Below are positions 41,689 to 55,082 of a DNA stretch of 64,000 bases, piece by piece. The notes below the pieces were generated by a model. That model did not search any database, had not been told where the DNA came from, and saw only the letters and a program-made list of their open reading frames with translations. Source of the DNA: Meconema thalassinum (Eukaryota; Arthropoda; Insecta; Orthoptera; Tettigoniidae); the NCBI GenBank assembly GCA_946902985.2, contig OX336389.2, positions 1,011,499,441 through 1,011,563,440 on the forward strand, given 5' to 3'. The position numbers and the translations under genes are program-made. Positions within the stretch are counted from its first letter, which is position 1. Every line of letters starts with the position of its first letter.

Positions 41689-42290
41689 GAATGGCGCGCC
41701 GTAGTCTTCAGCGATAAAAGCAGATTCAGCCTGCACGCAAGTGATGGTCGTTGGCGCGTTCGACGTAAACCTGGTGAGCGCTGTCTCGTAGAGTGCATTC
41801 GTCCAAGACACATCGGCCCCACCCCAGGCCTTATGGTCTGGGGTGCGATAAGCTACAACTCTCGTTCACCTTTGGGGTTTGTGGAGGGAACGCTAACCAG
41901 CGCTCGGTACGTTCAGGATGTTGTTAGACCCGTTCTTGCAGGAGGAGGGGTATGTGTTGTACAAACAGGATAATGCTCGCCAACACACTGCCCGTGCAAC
42001 TCAACGTGCACTGCAAGACGTGCAGCAACTTCCCTGGCCAGCACGATTTGTCGCCAATCGAGCACGTGTGGGACATGATGGGCCGTCAAGTTACTCGTGC
42101 GACTCGTCCACCCACAACTCTTACAGAACTGTGGTAACAGGTCGAGCAGACGTGTAATAACATATCCCAAGACAGTATTCGCCATCTGCATGATCGACTG
42201 GATGGATAAGTCAGTGCCTGCATTGCCGCCCGTGGAGGCTACACCTCGTACTAATATGGGTGTTTCAGCAAGGGTCGATACCTGGTATCT
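41689..42290 (+). pseudogene. Tc1 transposase, C-terminal half
   Basis: It starts within W-R-A-V-V-F-S-D, the family's first catalytic Asp region, continues HIGPTPGLMVWGAISYNSR, then DNARQHTARATQRAL (second Asp, reached after a frame change near 41940) and LSPIEHVWDMMGRQV (third acidic position). The last part (SIRHLHDRLDG) precedes a stop near 42210. Several frame changes show the copy was already inactive or decayed after the insertion. Confidence 0.75.
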
Positions 42291-42427
42291 CCTCACCGCT
42301 TGACCTACTGTATTGATCTGTATATTTCTTAATTTTATTTACCCCATATGTATGCACTGTTGCTACAATAAATCTTGAGTCAATTGGTAACCTCTAAAAG
42401 GGCGACCTATTTTTTCCGGCAGAGTAT

Positions 42428-43219
42428 ATTCCCTATAACTAAGTAAAGATGTAGTTTAAATCACTTCTCTCAAGTCTCTCATGTAAAATACAAATTATGA
42501 TAATAATAAACTTCACCTAACTTGGATAAATACCAGGATACGTCGAACGTCATTAACTTTGAACGATATGATCTAAGTGTAACTTCAACTAACATCATGA
42601 TCAGCTTTTTCCTCACTCTCTCTTGTGAACCAAATATTTACTACAAAATACATCTCATGTCTACAAAACTGACTTCATTACTTCAAAACATCTTAGAAAA
42701 CTGTATCAACCTGTATCCTCTCAACTATGCATTTCTATAACCTCTGACTATCTGTCCACTCAAAATAGGTGAAAAATAATATAAAAATAATTTGATAACA
42801 AAGGATAATTAGATTCCTCATCAATAAATAGAAATATAAAGGAATAATAATACATCATCAACGAAATGCCAATATCAAGCGGATGACAGATATCATCATA
42901 CTCCAAAACTCAATGAAACGATGTCTTAAAATCAATCATATTCTCCTCGAATAATGGAAATACCTCACATACTTGTCACAAATAATATATCATCGTAGTT
43001 CCATTATCAGGGACATCTATAAACCTTGTATAAGTTCCTCTTAACTTCATCATTCTGCCTGTCTGGGAATATTTCCACAACAATATCAATTTAAGTTACT
43101 GGTTCAAATCTCCTTTAAAATACCTGGTAATGTTATAATAATAATAATTAATAACATCAATAGCTCTGCTTCTTCATCAATATTGTTTAACATTTTTGTC
43201 AAGCTACAATCCTAAATGT
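42428..43219. other. No gene recognised
   Basis: AT-rich with short frames only. Nothing is supported. Confidence 0.5.
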
Positions 43220-43230
43220 CTACAATACAT

Positions 43231-43540
43231 CAACAACCCCTGGCACTATACAGCCCATGAAGGGCCTAGGCCGACCAAGCGACCGCTGCCCAGCCATTTG
43301 GCCTGCAGATATTGGGGTGACGCTTGATCAGCGCATCGGGTCCCCTCGGCCGTTAATCTTGGTTTTCGTGATCGGGGCGCTGCCTCACTGTCAGACAGCT
43401 ACTCAACTGTTCTCACGAGGATGAGTGCACCCCGTTCCAACCCTCACGTCAGTTTAAAAATCCCTGACGGAGCCGGGAATCGAACTCCGGGCCTCCGGGT
43501 GAGAGGCAGGCGCGCTACCCCAACGCCACGGGGCCGGCCC
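43231..43540 (-). mobile_element. tRNA-derived SINE, minus strand
   Basis: The reverse complement starts ggggccggccccgtggcg, carries an A-box-like segment and a B box ggagttcgattcccgg, followed by a ~230 bp body. An 11-bp duplication with one mismatch flanks it: ctacaatacat (43220-43230) and ctacaagacat (43541-43551). Confidence 0.8.
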
Positions 43541-43551
43541 CTACAAGACAT

Positions 43552-44847
43552 ACTTCTGTTAAGTATTCTTCATCACAACATTCTCTACATTCTTGAATCA
43601 CGTTAAGATCTTTCTACACTGTCAAAAATAGTTTTCATTACACTTCAGTGTTTACCGATATTCTTTCTTCATAAAAGTTAACATAATTATATAACATTTC
43701 CCCGAGAAATAATAGTCATCTGACTTTTTGATATTCAAAGTCCTGACTTCGATATGAAATAAAGATCGTCTTCCTAACATCATGAAGAAAATCGAAAATT
43801 CGAATAATAATTTCCACAACCTAATTTCAAAATACGAAAAATTACGAAAAATACGGTCTGAGACCTCCAAAATGAAATAATCGTACCTCAACATCGAAAA
43901 TTACTAATCCTGACAATTCCTACGATTCTAAATCAAATTCGAAAATTGCGGAACTTTACTTAAAATGCCAAAGCAAAAACAAGCAAAAAACATAGAACAG
44001 GGTCAATCGGATATTATCATAAATCTTCAACTATTCAAATGGGCTACTGAAGAGAATTCTTTTTCTATTTTTGCTAAGTCTAGATGTTTGAATGAGGTGC
44101 TTCCTGAATTGGATTCGTTTTTCCCTGCTGCTCCACCTCGAACTACCAGTGATGTTGATCCAAGATCGACTGCATTCGTCTCCCTCGTACAAGTGGATAC
44201 GCCTGGCATCTTCGTGGTGATCCCCATAGTGGAACATACCCTCCGGTCACCATCTGCATTCTCGTTCGATTCTGGCCTCGGGTCACCCATTCTTGTTCTT
44301 CTCGTTCGGACATCTACTTCTGTTCTGCTAATCTTCAACGTCCTCCTCGTAGATTCTCTCATAGTTGTTGTAGTAGTCATATTTGTCGTCTCCAATTTAG
44401 TGTTTAGAATTTTGATGTTATCAGTGGTAGATGGTCTTCTCTTCTCTTGTTTACGTCACTCCTGATATTCTCATGATCTCTGTAGGCTATGTGCCCCGCT
44501 GCATGCTCAGCAATGCATTACAACGACTTCCAAAATGTTCAGGAATATCCCTCCCAATTTCGTCTGTTCAACCATGGTGGTAATAAATTTCGACGATAAC
44601 AAATGTATATAATGCTTCCTTGAAGTCTCCACTTTATAATAGCAATATGTGTTGATCGCTGTACTTGTTTAATTTCGTGTTGGTGTGCCGATTTATAATG
44701 ACGATAAATATTTTATATTCGAAGGAAATATAGTTCTTCTTTACGAAAATATGACGTAGAATATATATCAATTGTCTTTACAATGCTCCTTTTTGCAACG
44801 GCTAATTTTCACTTCACGTAATGTACCCGAAAATCCGGAAAGGATCA
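43552..44847. other. No supported gene; possible retroelement remnant
   Basis: Overlapping open frames on both strands at 43965-44465 (plus, 166 aa) and 44027-44395 (minus, 122 aa) are longer than the background. The minus frame is Arg/Thr/Ser-rich and may come from a retroelement gag/pol junction, but I cannot identify it. Confidence 0.35.
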
Positions 44848-47800
44848 TGTTGAAATATCCATTGCCCCAGCAGGATTGCCTATTTCTAACTGCACCGGCA
44901 AATTACTACATTAGAAATCGCTTCCAACATGGCCTTTAGGGATTTACATACAGCAGTTACAAGAATATTGTGGATCAACAACCAACTACACGGGGCTCTT
45001 ACCTTTACTTACTTCCTCGGGGACTGGGAATTCAGCTTCGTCTACAATACATCCACAATACTCTTCTCCTTATATTTAAAATGAATCACACTCCAACAAC
45101 AACGGATAACAAACTGAATAAAATTTATTAACAGTAGTGTAAACTAATCTAGTATAAACAAAATAGCAATAAACTAATTTAACAATAGAAATTAAAATAA
45201 AAACACGCAATCATTCACACTTCCTTTCAACTCTACATCTTACTACAATGCTGTGTATAACAATTATGAGCATAAAATCTTGGCTTGTTTTAGGCCTACA
45301 TAGCGTAAAAATAAAACCGTTTAATGAAGGCTCTTACATTCGTGGCATTCCTAACACATGGTTTCATTCACTAGCTTGCGTTTGTAGAACGCACCTGCAT
45401 TGGTCTTGTTTCATCAATGAAACCTCAGCACCAGGCTACACTCGGAACTGTTTTACAATTTATATACAAGGCGGTGAGTGTCCACCTGCTTATGTTATGT
45501 CACACCGTTCTCCAACTCTAACGGTGAATCATTCTAGCTAGCCCACATTGAGACTGCTCTTGTGTGTGCGTTTATAATAACACGTAAAATTAACATTTAG
45601 ATCTTACAAAAGTTCACATAACTACTCTGTTTCTTAAACAATCATCCTGAAAATTTTTATACACTCTTTCATTCGCACCCCGCAATTGTTCATGACCAAT
45701 TCGGTTCCACATTTACTCTTAACAGTGAACAATCATGCATACCACAAACATCCGCTCATAAAACACATGCTATTCCAAAACAATTGATTAATAAATCCTA
45801 CTAAATTATTTAACTAATTAAATCATTTCCAAAGAAGTATTTATATATAATATGTTCATAATATTATTTAGTGTTGCTAACACGTTACTTTCGAGATTCT
45901 GGCTTCTCGGTTACAATGCAATTCTCAACTAACTATATACACTGGTTTTTCACATAACCATCCTCTAACGTTCCGTAGTTTTGATATACTGCTCACACAT
46001 CGTCTTATATAGGTTTCATTACAATGTCGGTATAATACAATCGACTAATTAAAGTTAACTGTACGTAATTACATAACTTCGGGTTTAATAAAATATAATA
46101 ATAGTATTTTAGACATGAGTAGACAATCGTTCTCAAGTTGTATTTCCGCTAAAACCCTCCTGTTAACACAGCTAAATCGTTACTTCACAAGAACTGGACT
46201 ACTTGTATACAACGGCTCTTATCATGATCCATTACTTCTTATCAAAGAACAATAATACTTTGACTTCCCTCGCACGAGCACTCTTCATAGCTCTACAAAT
46301 CCTCATATAACAGTATATATGGCATAAACAATTATCATCCACTATGTTAAACAATGACCAAATGGATTAATTGGTATTAACATATATTCTGTAGGCACTT
46401 CTCTCAAATAATGGCATGACCCTCAGTAGCATTACACATGACTACTGGACTACAATTATACATGCTTAAGTTCTTCAAACGAAACTTCCAATTGTAATGA
46501 ACGATATTAGACAGTCGTGATTAACCTCCTAAAGTTTACTCCACAACAAGATAATTAACTGTTAACTCGTCTGTCGCAAATACATGTAATAAAAATAATA
46601 CTCCTGTCTCACATCCCTTGTCAAGCTTTAAATTGTTTATCGTTGTAATATCATGTCGACAAAATGACGTGATGTTACACAAATAGAATAAAATAACACA
46701 CATATTATTTATAGTATCAGATAGAATCCAATCTTGACCGGGATAAACTAGCTTTGAATTCCTAGCCAAAGATTTGAATAATCTTGTATCAAAAGGTATT
46801 TCCTCTAGCATATTAAATGAACGAAGCTCTTAGCTTTTCAAATAATAAAAAGGTGCCAATGTCGTAATGTTTTTCCACTCTACACAAATAATGTTCATAG
46901 GGATTAAGACTTCGGTCTTATCAAACGACTAGTATTTCTTAGATCGTCGACAGTTTACGTACAATAATTATATAACAATATCATTCGATGTTTCTTCTGT
47001 TCTTGAAGTTAGACGTTGTTACATTAAAGTGCTCAAGTTAAATTTAATAAGCATTTAATTTGAAGCTATGACACAGTGTCAGAATACTTGGTTTAATTGA
47101 AATTATTAAAATTCGAGAGTCGAAACAACTAGTCTTCTATGAGGCAATATGATTCCTCAAACAAAATTTTAATGTCTGTTCCACAACTGATCCGTAGAAT
47201 AAAATTGAAAAATAGATGAAAGGCAATCATCTCCTAAATAATCTTGAAGCATAAAAATCTTAACACACATCTGAAGTGTAAAATACACGAAAATACTGAA
47301 ATACATGAAATATGAAAATATGGAATATGGAAACATGAAAATATGGAGTAAGATCGCTGGCTCAGGATGTCACTAATTAAGCTCTATACTACAAATGAGA
47401 TACACTGCTACCTTATTTGGACGAAAACTTGAAGATCTATGTAAGTATTCCCACAATACTTTAGATGTTTCCTCAGTACAAGACACTGAGATGGATCTGC
47501 ATTCGAACCTCGGATCTGCAACCTCACAGATTGGAAACGTCCCTCTCTGGAATTCACCAACATTCGCCTGGGCTCGAACGACATCCTTCTGGCAAATTCT
47601 TCTGTTTTGCTGGGCTACCCCCTAGCATCTTGACAAATCTCTTCTGTAGAGTCTTCATTCTCCGTCGTAAATATGTATCAGCCTCATCATTTGGAATATA
47701 ATTATAGAAATATGCATATAGATGGTGAATGAAATATTTCCATTGCTAATTGATGTTATATAAGTGTTCGTAGACTGACGAAAATGTACAAGATGGACCG

Positions 47801-48550
47801 TACACTACGTCTGTATTCAAGAATACGTCGTCTAACGAACCTCCATCGTTGTATCTTAACTCCTGCTATCGATGTCTCTGGCGCATGACTATTTAGTTCA
47901 TCATATCAACAATGTTACTTATGTTGAATGAAAACACTTGAAGAGTAATAATAGTCATTCTGTTAATGTTTATGTGTTGCGCCAATATTAAAAGTTCTCC
48001 GCTACTGTTCACTTGAACTGCGTTCGTCAACTTCACGTTGCAATTTAAAATGATATTCAGCTTTATTTCCAACACGTTTGAAAATCGGACTTAACAGGCT
48101 TATATTGTCGAAACGGTGAATTTTAAAACGCTCGACTTTTCGCAGAGTGTAGTATGCGACCTGTTCTTTATATATATATATTCGCTTATTTAAATTCAGA
48201 TCTCAATTATATAAGAGATATCATTAATTCAATGTTCCTCACAACTTCACGTAAAATGGAAGTGCGGTGATCTCCTACGTTCCACCTAGCTATCCTCGCG
48301 TCTCCACAAGTCGACAGTCGTCGCACTCGGACTAAGCCTTAGGATCTCCGTCAACCCAGTAAATACACTTCCTCTAGAAGCGTTCATTGTGCAATATATC
48401 TCGTGATCGGGCTCTCCCACAGCCTCGAGCTTGTAACACCACCCTCCTGTGTCACACTTCCAGAAATTATATTTGCTGGTTACATTTTATCATGGCGACG
48501 GAAAATACTCTCATTTTGTCCCTAAATAATTCAATTTACGGAAAGCAGCC
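44848..48550. repeat. Large repeat R1 (long form)
   Basis: R1 begins tgttgaaatatccattgcccc and ends ...ttcaatttacggaaagca plus gcc. Its first ~1,030 bp and last ~470 bp are repeated in the same order and orientation in R2 (48551-50405); about 2.2 kb in the middle (about 45880-48080) is absent from R2. No coding domain is recognised. TG start and CA end on both copies resemble an LTR, but no primer site or internal region was found, so the element type is open. Confidence 0.6.
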
Positions 48551-50405
48551 TGTTGGAATTTCCATTGCCCCAGCTGGATCGCCTATTTCTAACAGCACCG
48601 GCCAATCACTACATTAGAAATCGCTCCCAACATGGCCTTTAAGGATTTACATACAGCAGTTACAAGAATATTGTGGATCAACAACAAACTACACGGGGCA
48701 CACCTACCTTTACTTACGTTCTCGGGGACTGGGAACTCAGCTTCGCCGACAATACATGCACAATACTCTACTCCTTATATTTAAAATGAATCACACGTGA
48801 ACAACGACAGATAACGAACTGAATAAATTTATTAACAATGGTAATCTAACCTAAATACACAAAATAACTATAAACTAATCTAATAACAAAAGAAAAAGAA
48901 AACCACACAATCATACACACTTCCTTTCTACTAGACATCTTACTACAATGCCGTGTAAAAATATCAACATAAAAGCCTTGGCTTGATTATGCCTACACTA
49001 CGTAAAAAAGAAAAACGTTTAAGGAAGGCTCTTACATTCATGGCATTCCTGACAACTGGTTACATTCACTAGCACGCGTTTGGAAAACGCACGTGCACTA
49101 GCCTGGCATTATCAATGAAACGCCAGCACCATGCTGCATTCAGAACTTTTTACATTTTATAGAAGGCTGTGAATCTTCACCTGCTCATATTATGTCACAC
49201 CGCTCTCCAATCCTAACGGTAAATCATTCTGGCTAGCCTACATTGAGACTGCTTTGTGTGCGTTTAAAATACACGTAAAATTAACATTCAGATCTTACAA
49301 AAATGCTCACAACTTCTATGTTCCTTTAACAATCATTCTGAAATTTTTTATACAATCATTCATTCGCACCCCGAAATTGTTCTAGACCAATCCGGTTCAA
49401 CAATTAGTCTTAACGGTGGACAATCATTCATTCAAAACATCTGCTCACAAAACACACACTATTCCAAAACAATCGATTAATAAATCCTACCGTAATTATT
49501 TAACTAATTAAATCATTTCCGAAAAATATTTACATGTAATTTGTTCATAATAACATACATTATTAAATCTGTCCTAACAGGCTTATATTGTCGAAACGGT
49601 AAATTTTAGAACGCTCGACTTTCAACAAAATGTAGTATGCGGCCTGTTCTTTACATATATTCACTTAGTTGAACTCAAATCTCAATTATATAAGAGATAT
49701 ACTAATTTCAATGTTCCTCACAACTTCAAATAAAATGGAAGTGCGGTAATCTCCTACTATCTACCTTGCTATCCTCGCGTGTCCACAAGTCGACAGTCGT
49801 CGCACTCGGACAAAGCTTTGGGTTCTCCGTTAACCCAGTAAAAACACTTCCTCACTCTTCAAGGACTGCTGGAATAAGAACATCGTTCTTTGGAATTCCC
49901 CCTCCTAGTTGAAATGTTGGCGGCCATATCAATCTCGCACCATAATTTTACCGCGTAGATTACTAATGCTTATTACTGCATAGATTAACCGATCTGCGGT
50001 TTTTAAAGTATCAGACATAATTTCTTTTAATTTTCTCTTCATTACCAAATAAGAAAATCATCTTCTAAGGGCCTAAATGCATAATTTCACCAAATTATGT
50101 AGTTGAAGTTGATCCAGTCTTCAATAAGACCTCTTCTCATTGGCTCTGGGCTGGGATCCAATAGCATAATTTATAACAATATTTATAATATTAATTTCCA
50201 AACTCACTGTTGCTATGCCAATTTTAGCCTTCTAGAAGCGTCTATTGAGCAATATATCACGTGATCGGGCTCTCCCACGGCCTCGAGCTTGTAACACTAC
50301 CCTCCTGTGTCACACTTCCAGAATTTATATTTGCTAGTTTAATTTTGTCATGGGGACGGAAAATACTCTCATTTTTCCCCAGAATAATTCAATTTTCGGG
50401 GGCAG
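48551..50405. repeat. Large repeat R2 (short form), direct copy of R1
   Basis: It begins tgttggaatttccattgcccc directly after R1 and ends in ttcaattttcgggggcagca. Internal landmarks shared with R1 include cctgttcttta, tcaatgttcctcacaacttca and cgtgatcgggctctccc. Its right end abuts an inverted, more diverged copy (R3). Confidence 0.65.
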
Positions 50406-51110
50406 CACTGCCTCCGAAAAATGAATTATTTGGGACTAAAATGAGATTATTTTTGTATTCCATGATATTATTTATCATGGCAATATGAATCCTGGAACTT
50501 GACACAAACGAGTCGTGTTAGTGTGTCGAGCAAAGGGGGAGATCCCATCACGTGACATGTTGCGCAATGGAATGTTCTCGTAGGTTGAAAAGGACCTAGC
50601 AACAGTGAACTTGCTGCGGATTATGATTAATTATAGTTATAAAATATATCATTGGACGTAAGCCCACATCCAATAAGAAGAGCTTTTATTGAAGACGGGA
50701 TTACCTTTAACTAAATTATATGGAGAAATATTACATTTAGGCCCCAAGAAAGGTATTTTATTCATTGGAAATGAGAAGAAAATTAAGAGAAAATATTACA
50801 GATACTTTGAAAGTCGCCGAAAGGATGAAATACGCCGTAATAAGCATTCTTCAAGTGGGCGCTATATTTCTGGTAGGAACAGAATTGGCGGCCAGAACTT
50901 TTGACTTGGAGAGGGGACTGCAAGCAGCAGGGTTCTTATTCCTACAGACTTCGAAGAGTGTAGACGTATATTCCGGGAGAGTCGAGTTCCCGAAGGTAAT
51001 AGCCGAGTGCGGAGTTTAACCACTCGTGGAGACATCCCCGTTGCAGGGTAGATAATGGAGATCGCCCGCGCTTACGAATTGAGTGAAGTTTTGAAGAAAT
51101 TTAACATTGC
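50406..51110. repeat. Repeat R3, inverted diverged copy of R2
   Basis: Read rightwards, R3 follows the reverse complement of R2: ctgcctccgaaaaatgaattatt, then tagcaacagtgaa, attgaagacgggatt, atttaggcccc and gagaaaattaa. Similarity fades near 51110. R2 and R3 thus form an inverted repeat of about 0.7 kb centred at 50406; the innermost ~46 bp of each arm can form a strong hairpin. Confidence 0.65.
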
Positions 51111-52154
51111 GATTACTGAGTATTCTTTGAGAATATATCAAAGTAAATTAATACAGTATATAGTTCCGAACGCATAGTATCATTATATGAAATTTCGACA
51201 TCACAGGAAGAAGACTTTAACAGACATTGACCATTTAGTAGTGAAAAAGAAAAGTGACGGACTCACAAGCTGAAAAGCATTTTAGTTTCAGCGAGATTGT
51301 AGCGAACACAGGTTCACTATACGAAGTCCATGTGAGTAACAGTGTGATTGACTTTAACATTGGAGCAGTATATTATTACAACATAACTATGACTGCTAAA
51401 ATTCATCAAGAAGAAGTGTTATTCGACATTTATTATATGTTTGAGATGACGAACTAAAGCATTTTATGCGGAAGGGATATGTTTGAAACAGAGTATTAGA
51501 CTTGAACTTACCATCTACGAGCTACATAAATATTTCATAGACCATCTGTATGAATATTTCTAACAACGATTGTGGTCCAGCACTTCGTTTACAAATTTTA
51601 TTTGTAACCATGAAGCTGAACCTACAACATTGCTCGACAATGACATGGAAACTGTATCAACGACGGAGAATGAAGATTCATCATAAGAAAAGTCGAGATG
51701 CCAGGGTGGACCCGGCAACAATGAAGATCTATGAACGAGAGGTTGCAGTTCGATTCCAGACGGAGATTGATGTTTGCCGGAGAGGAAATCCTTCCTTCTC
51801 CGAGGTCGTTGGTTCGAGGAAGCGGACTGGGGTCCAACTTAGTTTCTTGGGAAGAGGAAACACCTGAGTATTTTCCAAATACTTAACCAGATCATCGAGA
51901 GTCGTCTGTCAAGGTAGTAGCGTACATTATTATGTAGTTAGAGCAATATAGTGATATTCAGATCAACCTTTTCTCCATATTACGATATATTGTGCCCGTT
52001 GGACGAGGTTGTCCGGTTACCACCAACCGTAATGTGGCCTCCCAGATGACCCCTACCTCGAGACACATTGCCGGACAGGATCGGAATACACTCCTTGTGG
52101 GACTAGCCGGCACAAGACTCTGGTTCCCTAAAGGATCAGGTTCCCTTCACAGTG
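51111..52154. other. No gene recognised
   Basis: Short open frames (for example 51254-51457 and 51550-51867) carry no domain. It could be the interior of the element whose end is R3, but this cannot be shown. Confidence 0.45.
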
Positions 52155-52159
52155 ATTGT

Positions 52160-54118
52160 TGCCCCCTACCGACCGACGGAGACGGGATGGGCCTACTTAC
52201 CTTGTTTCCAGAGGTCCGCTTCGCTACACTGCAACTCACCGCCAGATGACAAGCCCCAGCAGACTAACACCTACAGATGACGGAAGGAGGGGGAAGAGGG
52301 ATCCCACAGGCCAGTCCCAGATACCCTCCCAATAACCCACAGAACTACCACCGACGAAATAATGCCACGACAACATAGCTTAGCATAATTTAAACATTTA
52401 ATTCAAAAGTGAGAAGAACACATGTTAACATTAAAAGACAGGGGATTTGGTCAACATTAACAGACGTAACATTTATACGCTTAAACAAACCTAAATTCTT
52501 ACAAAGGGTCTTAAAAAACTTATGGCTCGGGCCAAACAAACTATCACCCTCAGGTGAAGCAAAAGAAAAAATTTACATGAAGCTTGAGGAGTGAAAGAAA
52601 AAAATTAAATAAATAAAATCCAAGGAAAATCGGAGCCCACAAGGATTATATTATCACTTACAACATGAAGCGATTTAATGAACCACAAACACTGAAAATT
52701 AGGCTCGACATTCAGTCAACCGTACCATGCCAAAATCAAGGAGCTAAATAAAAATTAAGAGACCAAAATCACAAAAACAATTTAAAATTACTGCGGCAAA
52801 CGCAGGGAAACTTAAAACCGAAGTTAGAACCAAACCATAAAACAGCATGATTAAAAACAAGAACAAAAAAAATTCAAGAACTACGACATCACGTTTGAAC
52901 GCCGCGCCAGACGCCGAAAGACTCCGACCTAAGACCACAATGCATTCTGGCAAAACAAAAACAAACATGGCCACGAAACAGATGACTGCATGTCTAGCCG
53001 AATTACGGTAAACAGTTACCTTTTAAAATTGAAGCTCCGCCAGAGAGAAATGACAATAAAAAGAAAGAAAAAATGCCTTTAACAATAACACGCACACACA
53101 AAGAAACAGAAAAAGGAAGTCACGGATCAAACACCAAAAAAAAAAAAAAACTAAAGACCAAAATATAGGCCAACCCCTGACCTACGAGAAGAAAATGAAT
53201 TACGCAATTAAAGGAAAATACCCCTAGAGAGCATTAAATAAATAAATAAGTAAATAAGTTTAAAAAATAAAATAGATACGTGTCCCCAGAATTACAAACC
53301 AATTTTCACCTAATCAGTGAATACAATTATTAGGCCATGACGCCAGATAAAAAAAACAATAATAAAACATACTCGTTGTGAATGCCCATAAATAAAAATA
53401 TATATTGCCTTTTAACATACCTTAAATAATCCTTTTTCCAGAGACACTAAAGATAAAACAAACATAACACTAATAAATAATTTTAAATAATGAAAACTGC
53501 CCACATGGCTCCGGCTGGCACATGCAACCGCGGACATCAAACATCTACAAGTTTTCTCCATTCCGGCGAAAATAAATTGCAGACCTTGTTTCAGGGGTGA
53601 CAATTTCACTTCCTACCCACTGCGGTTCACATATTTTGTAATTTAATTCCATTTCTTGGTGAGGCGAGGGCCACTGGCCCCCGCCTCAATAGACAATCAA
53701 ATTCACGACCCCTCAGTCCAATGCAGTATAATCAAGTGACAGAAGACAACAACATGGCCCCGACAAGGAAGCCAGGCGCGCTGCATGCTAGGTATTTGGA
53801 AATAGTCCAATCACAGATTGACACATCATGTAACAATGAGCATATTATATAATCAATTTGGCGGAATATTTTATATATAGTCCTTTGTTTTAATGACGAA
53901 GATTTAATTGAATATTTCACTTTTCATACAGACGAAGCTGCGCTCTGGTGGGTAGAGTTTCAACCTCATCGTCCGAACAGTACCTCAGCAGGTGCTGCCA
54001 TCTCGAGCTCATTACCCAAAGCGAGACGTTTTAGCGGGCACGTTTAAATGGTAGAGGAAGGGTAGGGATTACATGTCCAACGATGCAGGAAAATGTTTGA
54101 GACAGCTTGCACGGCTCA
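52160..54118 (-). repeat. Gypsy-2 3' LTR
   Basis: 1,959 bp. Open frames at 52744-52974, 53412-53609 and 53732-53920 recur in the other LTR and are not genes. Confidence 0.88.
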
Positions 54119-54131
54119 TTCTCCCTCCCTT
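54119..54131 (-). other. Gypsy-2 polypurine tract
   Basis: On the minus strand aagggagggagaa lies directly before the LTR start TGAGCC, as needed for plus-strand DNA priming. Confidence 0.8.
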
Positions 54132-55082
54132 AAGCGTGAACACAGTTCACGAACATGCCTAGGCATAGGAAGTACACCATAACTAGTTTATTCATAAAAT
54201 AATGGTATGTCCAAAGTTTCCAGAAGATAATGTTCACCAGTTTACTCCAATTGATGGATTAAACCTCATCGTTTTGGTTAGGAAGAGTGCAGGGTCAGAT
54301 TATCAGTGATGGGATAATTGATCACCTCGCAAACTACTAGTCAACAGCATCACTGTCTCCAAAATTCTTCAGAAACGCATTACACCAGCACTTGCATTGC
54401 TTACCGAGTCCGAGACGCGTTAGGTAAATTTCCAATAAGTCCAATGTTGTTAACTTTCGAAGAAGCAGGCGGATGCCATGTGCAAGATACCATGCGACGA
54501 GTGGGTAGCCATTTACAATACAGTCGTTAATCTTATTTCAAAAATAAAAGTTTACAGAAATTACTAATTCTTAATACATTTTACATATGAGAAAAAAGTT
54601 GGAATATATATGAAGAAAATCCTGACCATGCCCTAGATCCGTGCTCACAATAGTTCATTAAACAAACAAGATTTACAGAAGTAAAGTTCATTACCTAGGT
54701 TAAGTTTTTACAGACTAGTTAGCTTTTCTAGAGTACACGAGTTGAACGACCATACATTCAGAAGAAGCTACGGTAGAGGAATGACCACTCAAATTCCCAA
54801 GGAAACAGGTATACAAGATCACCATGAGTTAGGTCTCCCACCGAGTCTTACTTACATGCAAGCATCTTCTACGTGAACATCAAAATCAGTTACAATTTTA
54901 CAAGGGGTAGGCTATTACACGCTGTTAAAATTTTACCTTTAAAAGGGAATTACCTAACAGTTACAAGCTGTATCCCAGTAGAGTTTGCAAATACAATTCA
55001 AAATTCCGGAAGGAACAGATGCCTGTAGGCTTCAGTGAAGGTTTGGGATACTCTACATTATACAAAATATCAGTTTACAAAT
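54132..55082. other. Gypsy-2 3' untranslated region
   Basis: About 950 bp between the end of integrase and the polypurine tract, without an env-like frame. Confidence 0.6.

Larger units (their letters stand above)
33352..42427 (+). mobile_element. Tc1-like transposon interrupted by a gypsy LTR element
   Basis: Ends: left tatacactggc near 33350 and right ccggcagagtata (inverted tatactctgccgg) near 42427, with TA at the borders. The transposase is split into 33458-33897 and 41689-42290. The LTR element at 33898-41688 lies precisely between, flanked by GAAT duplications. Without the insert the transposon would be about 1.3 kb, a normal Tc1 length. Confidence 0.8.

Noticed and set aside
43421..43606. 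61-aa frame in the SINE
   Set aside because: Accidental frame in a GC-rich tRNA-derived body.
44027..44395. 122-aa minus-strand frame as a gag or zinc-knuckle gene
   Set aside because: No complete Cys/His motif and a competing plus-strand frame; left as unidentified.
51254..51457. 67-aa frame as host gene
   Set aside because: No homology recognised and located at the fading edge of repeat R3.
52744..53920. Open frames inside gypsy-2 LTR
   Set aside because: Present in both LTRs, short, AT-rich and without domain.
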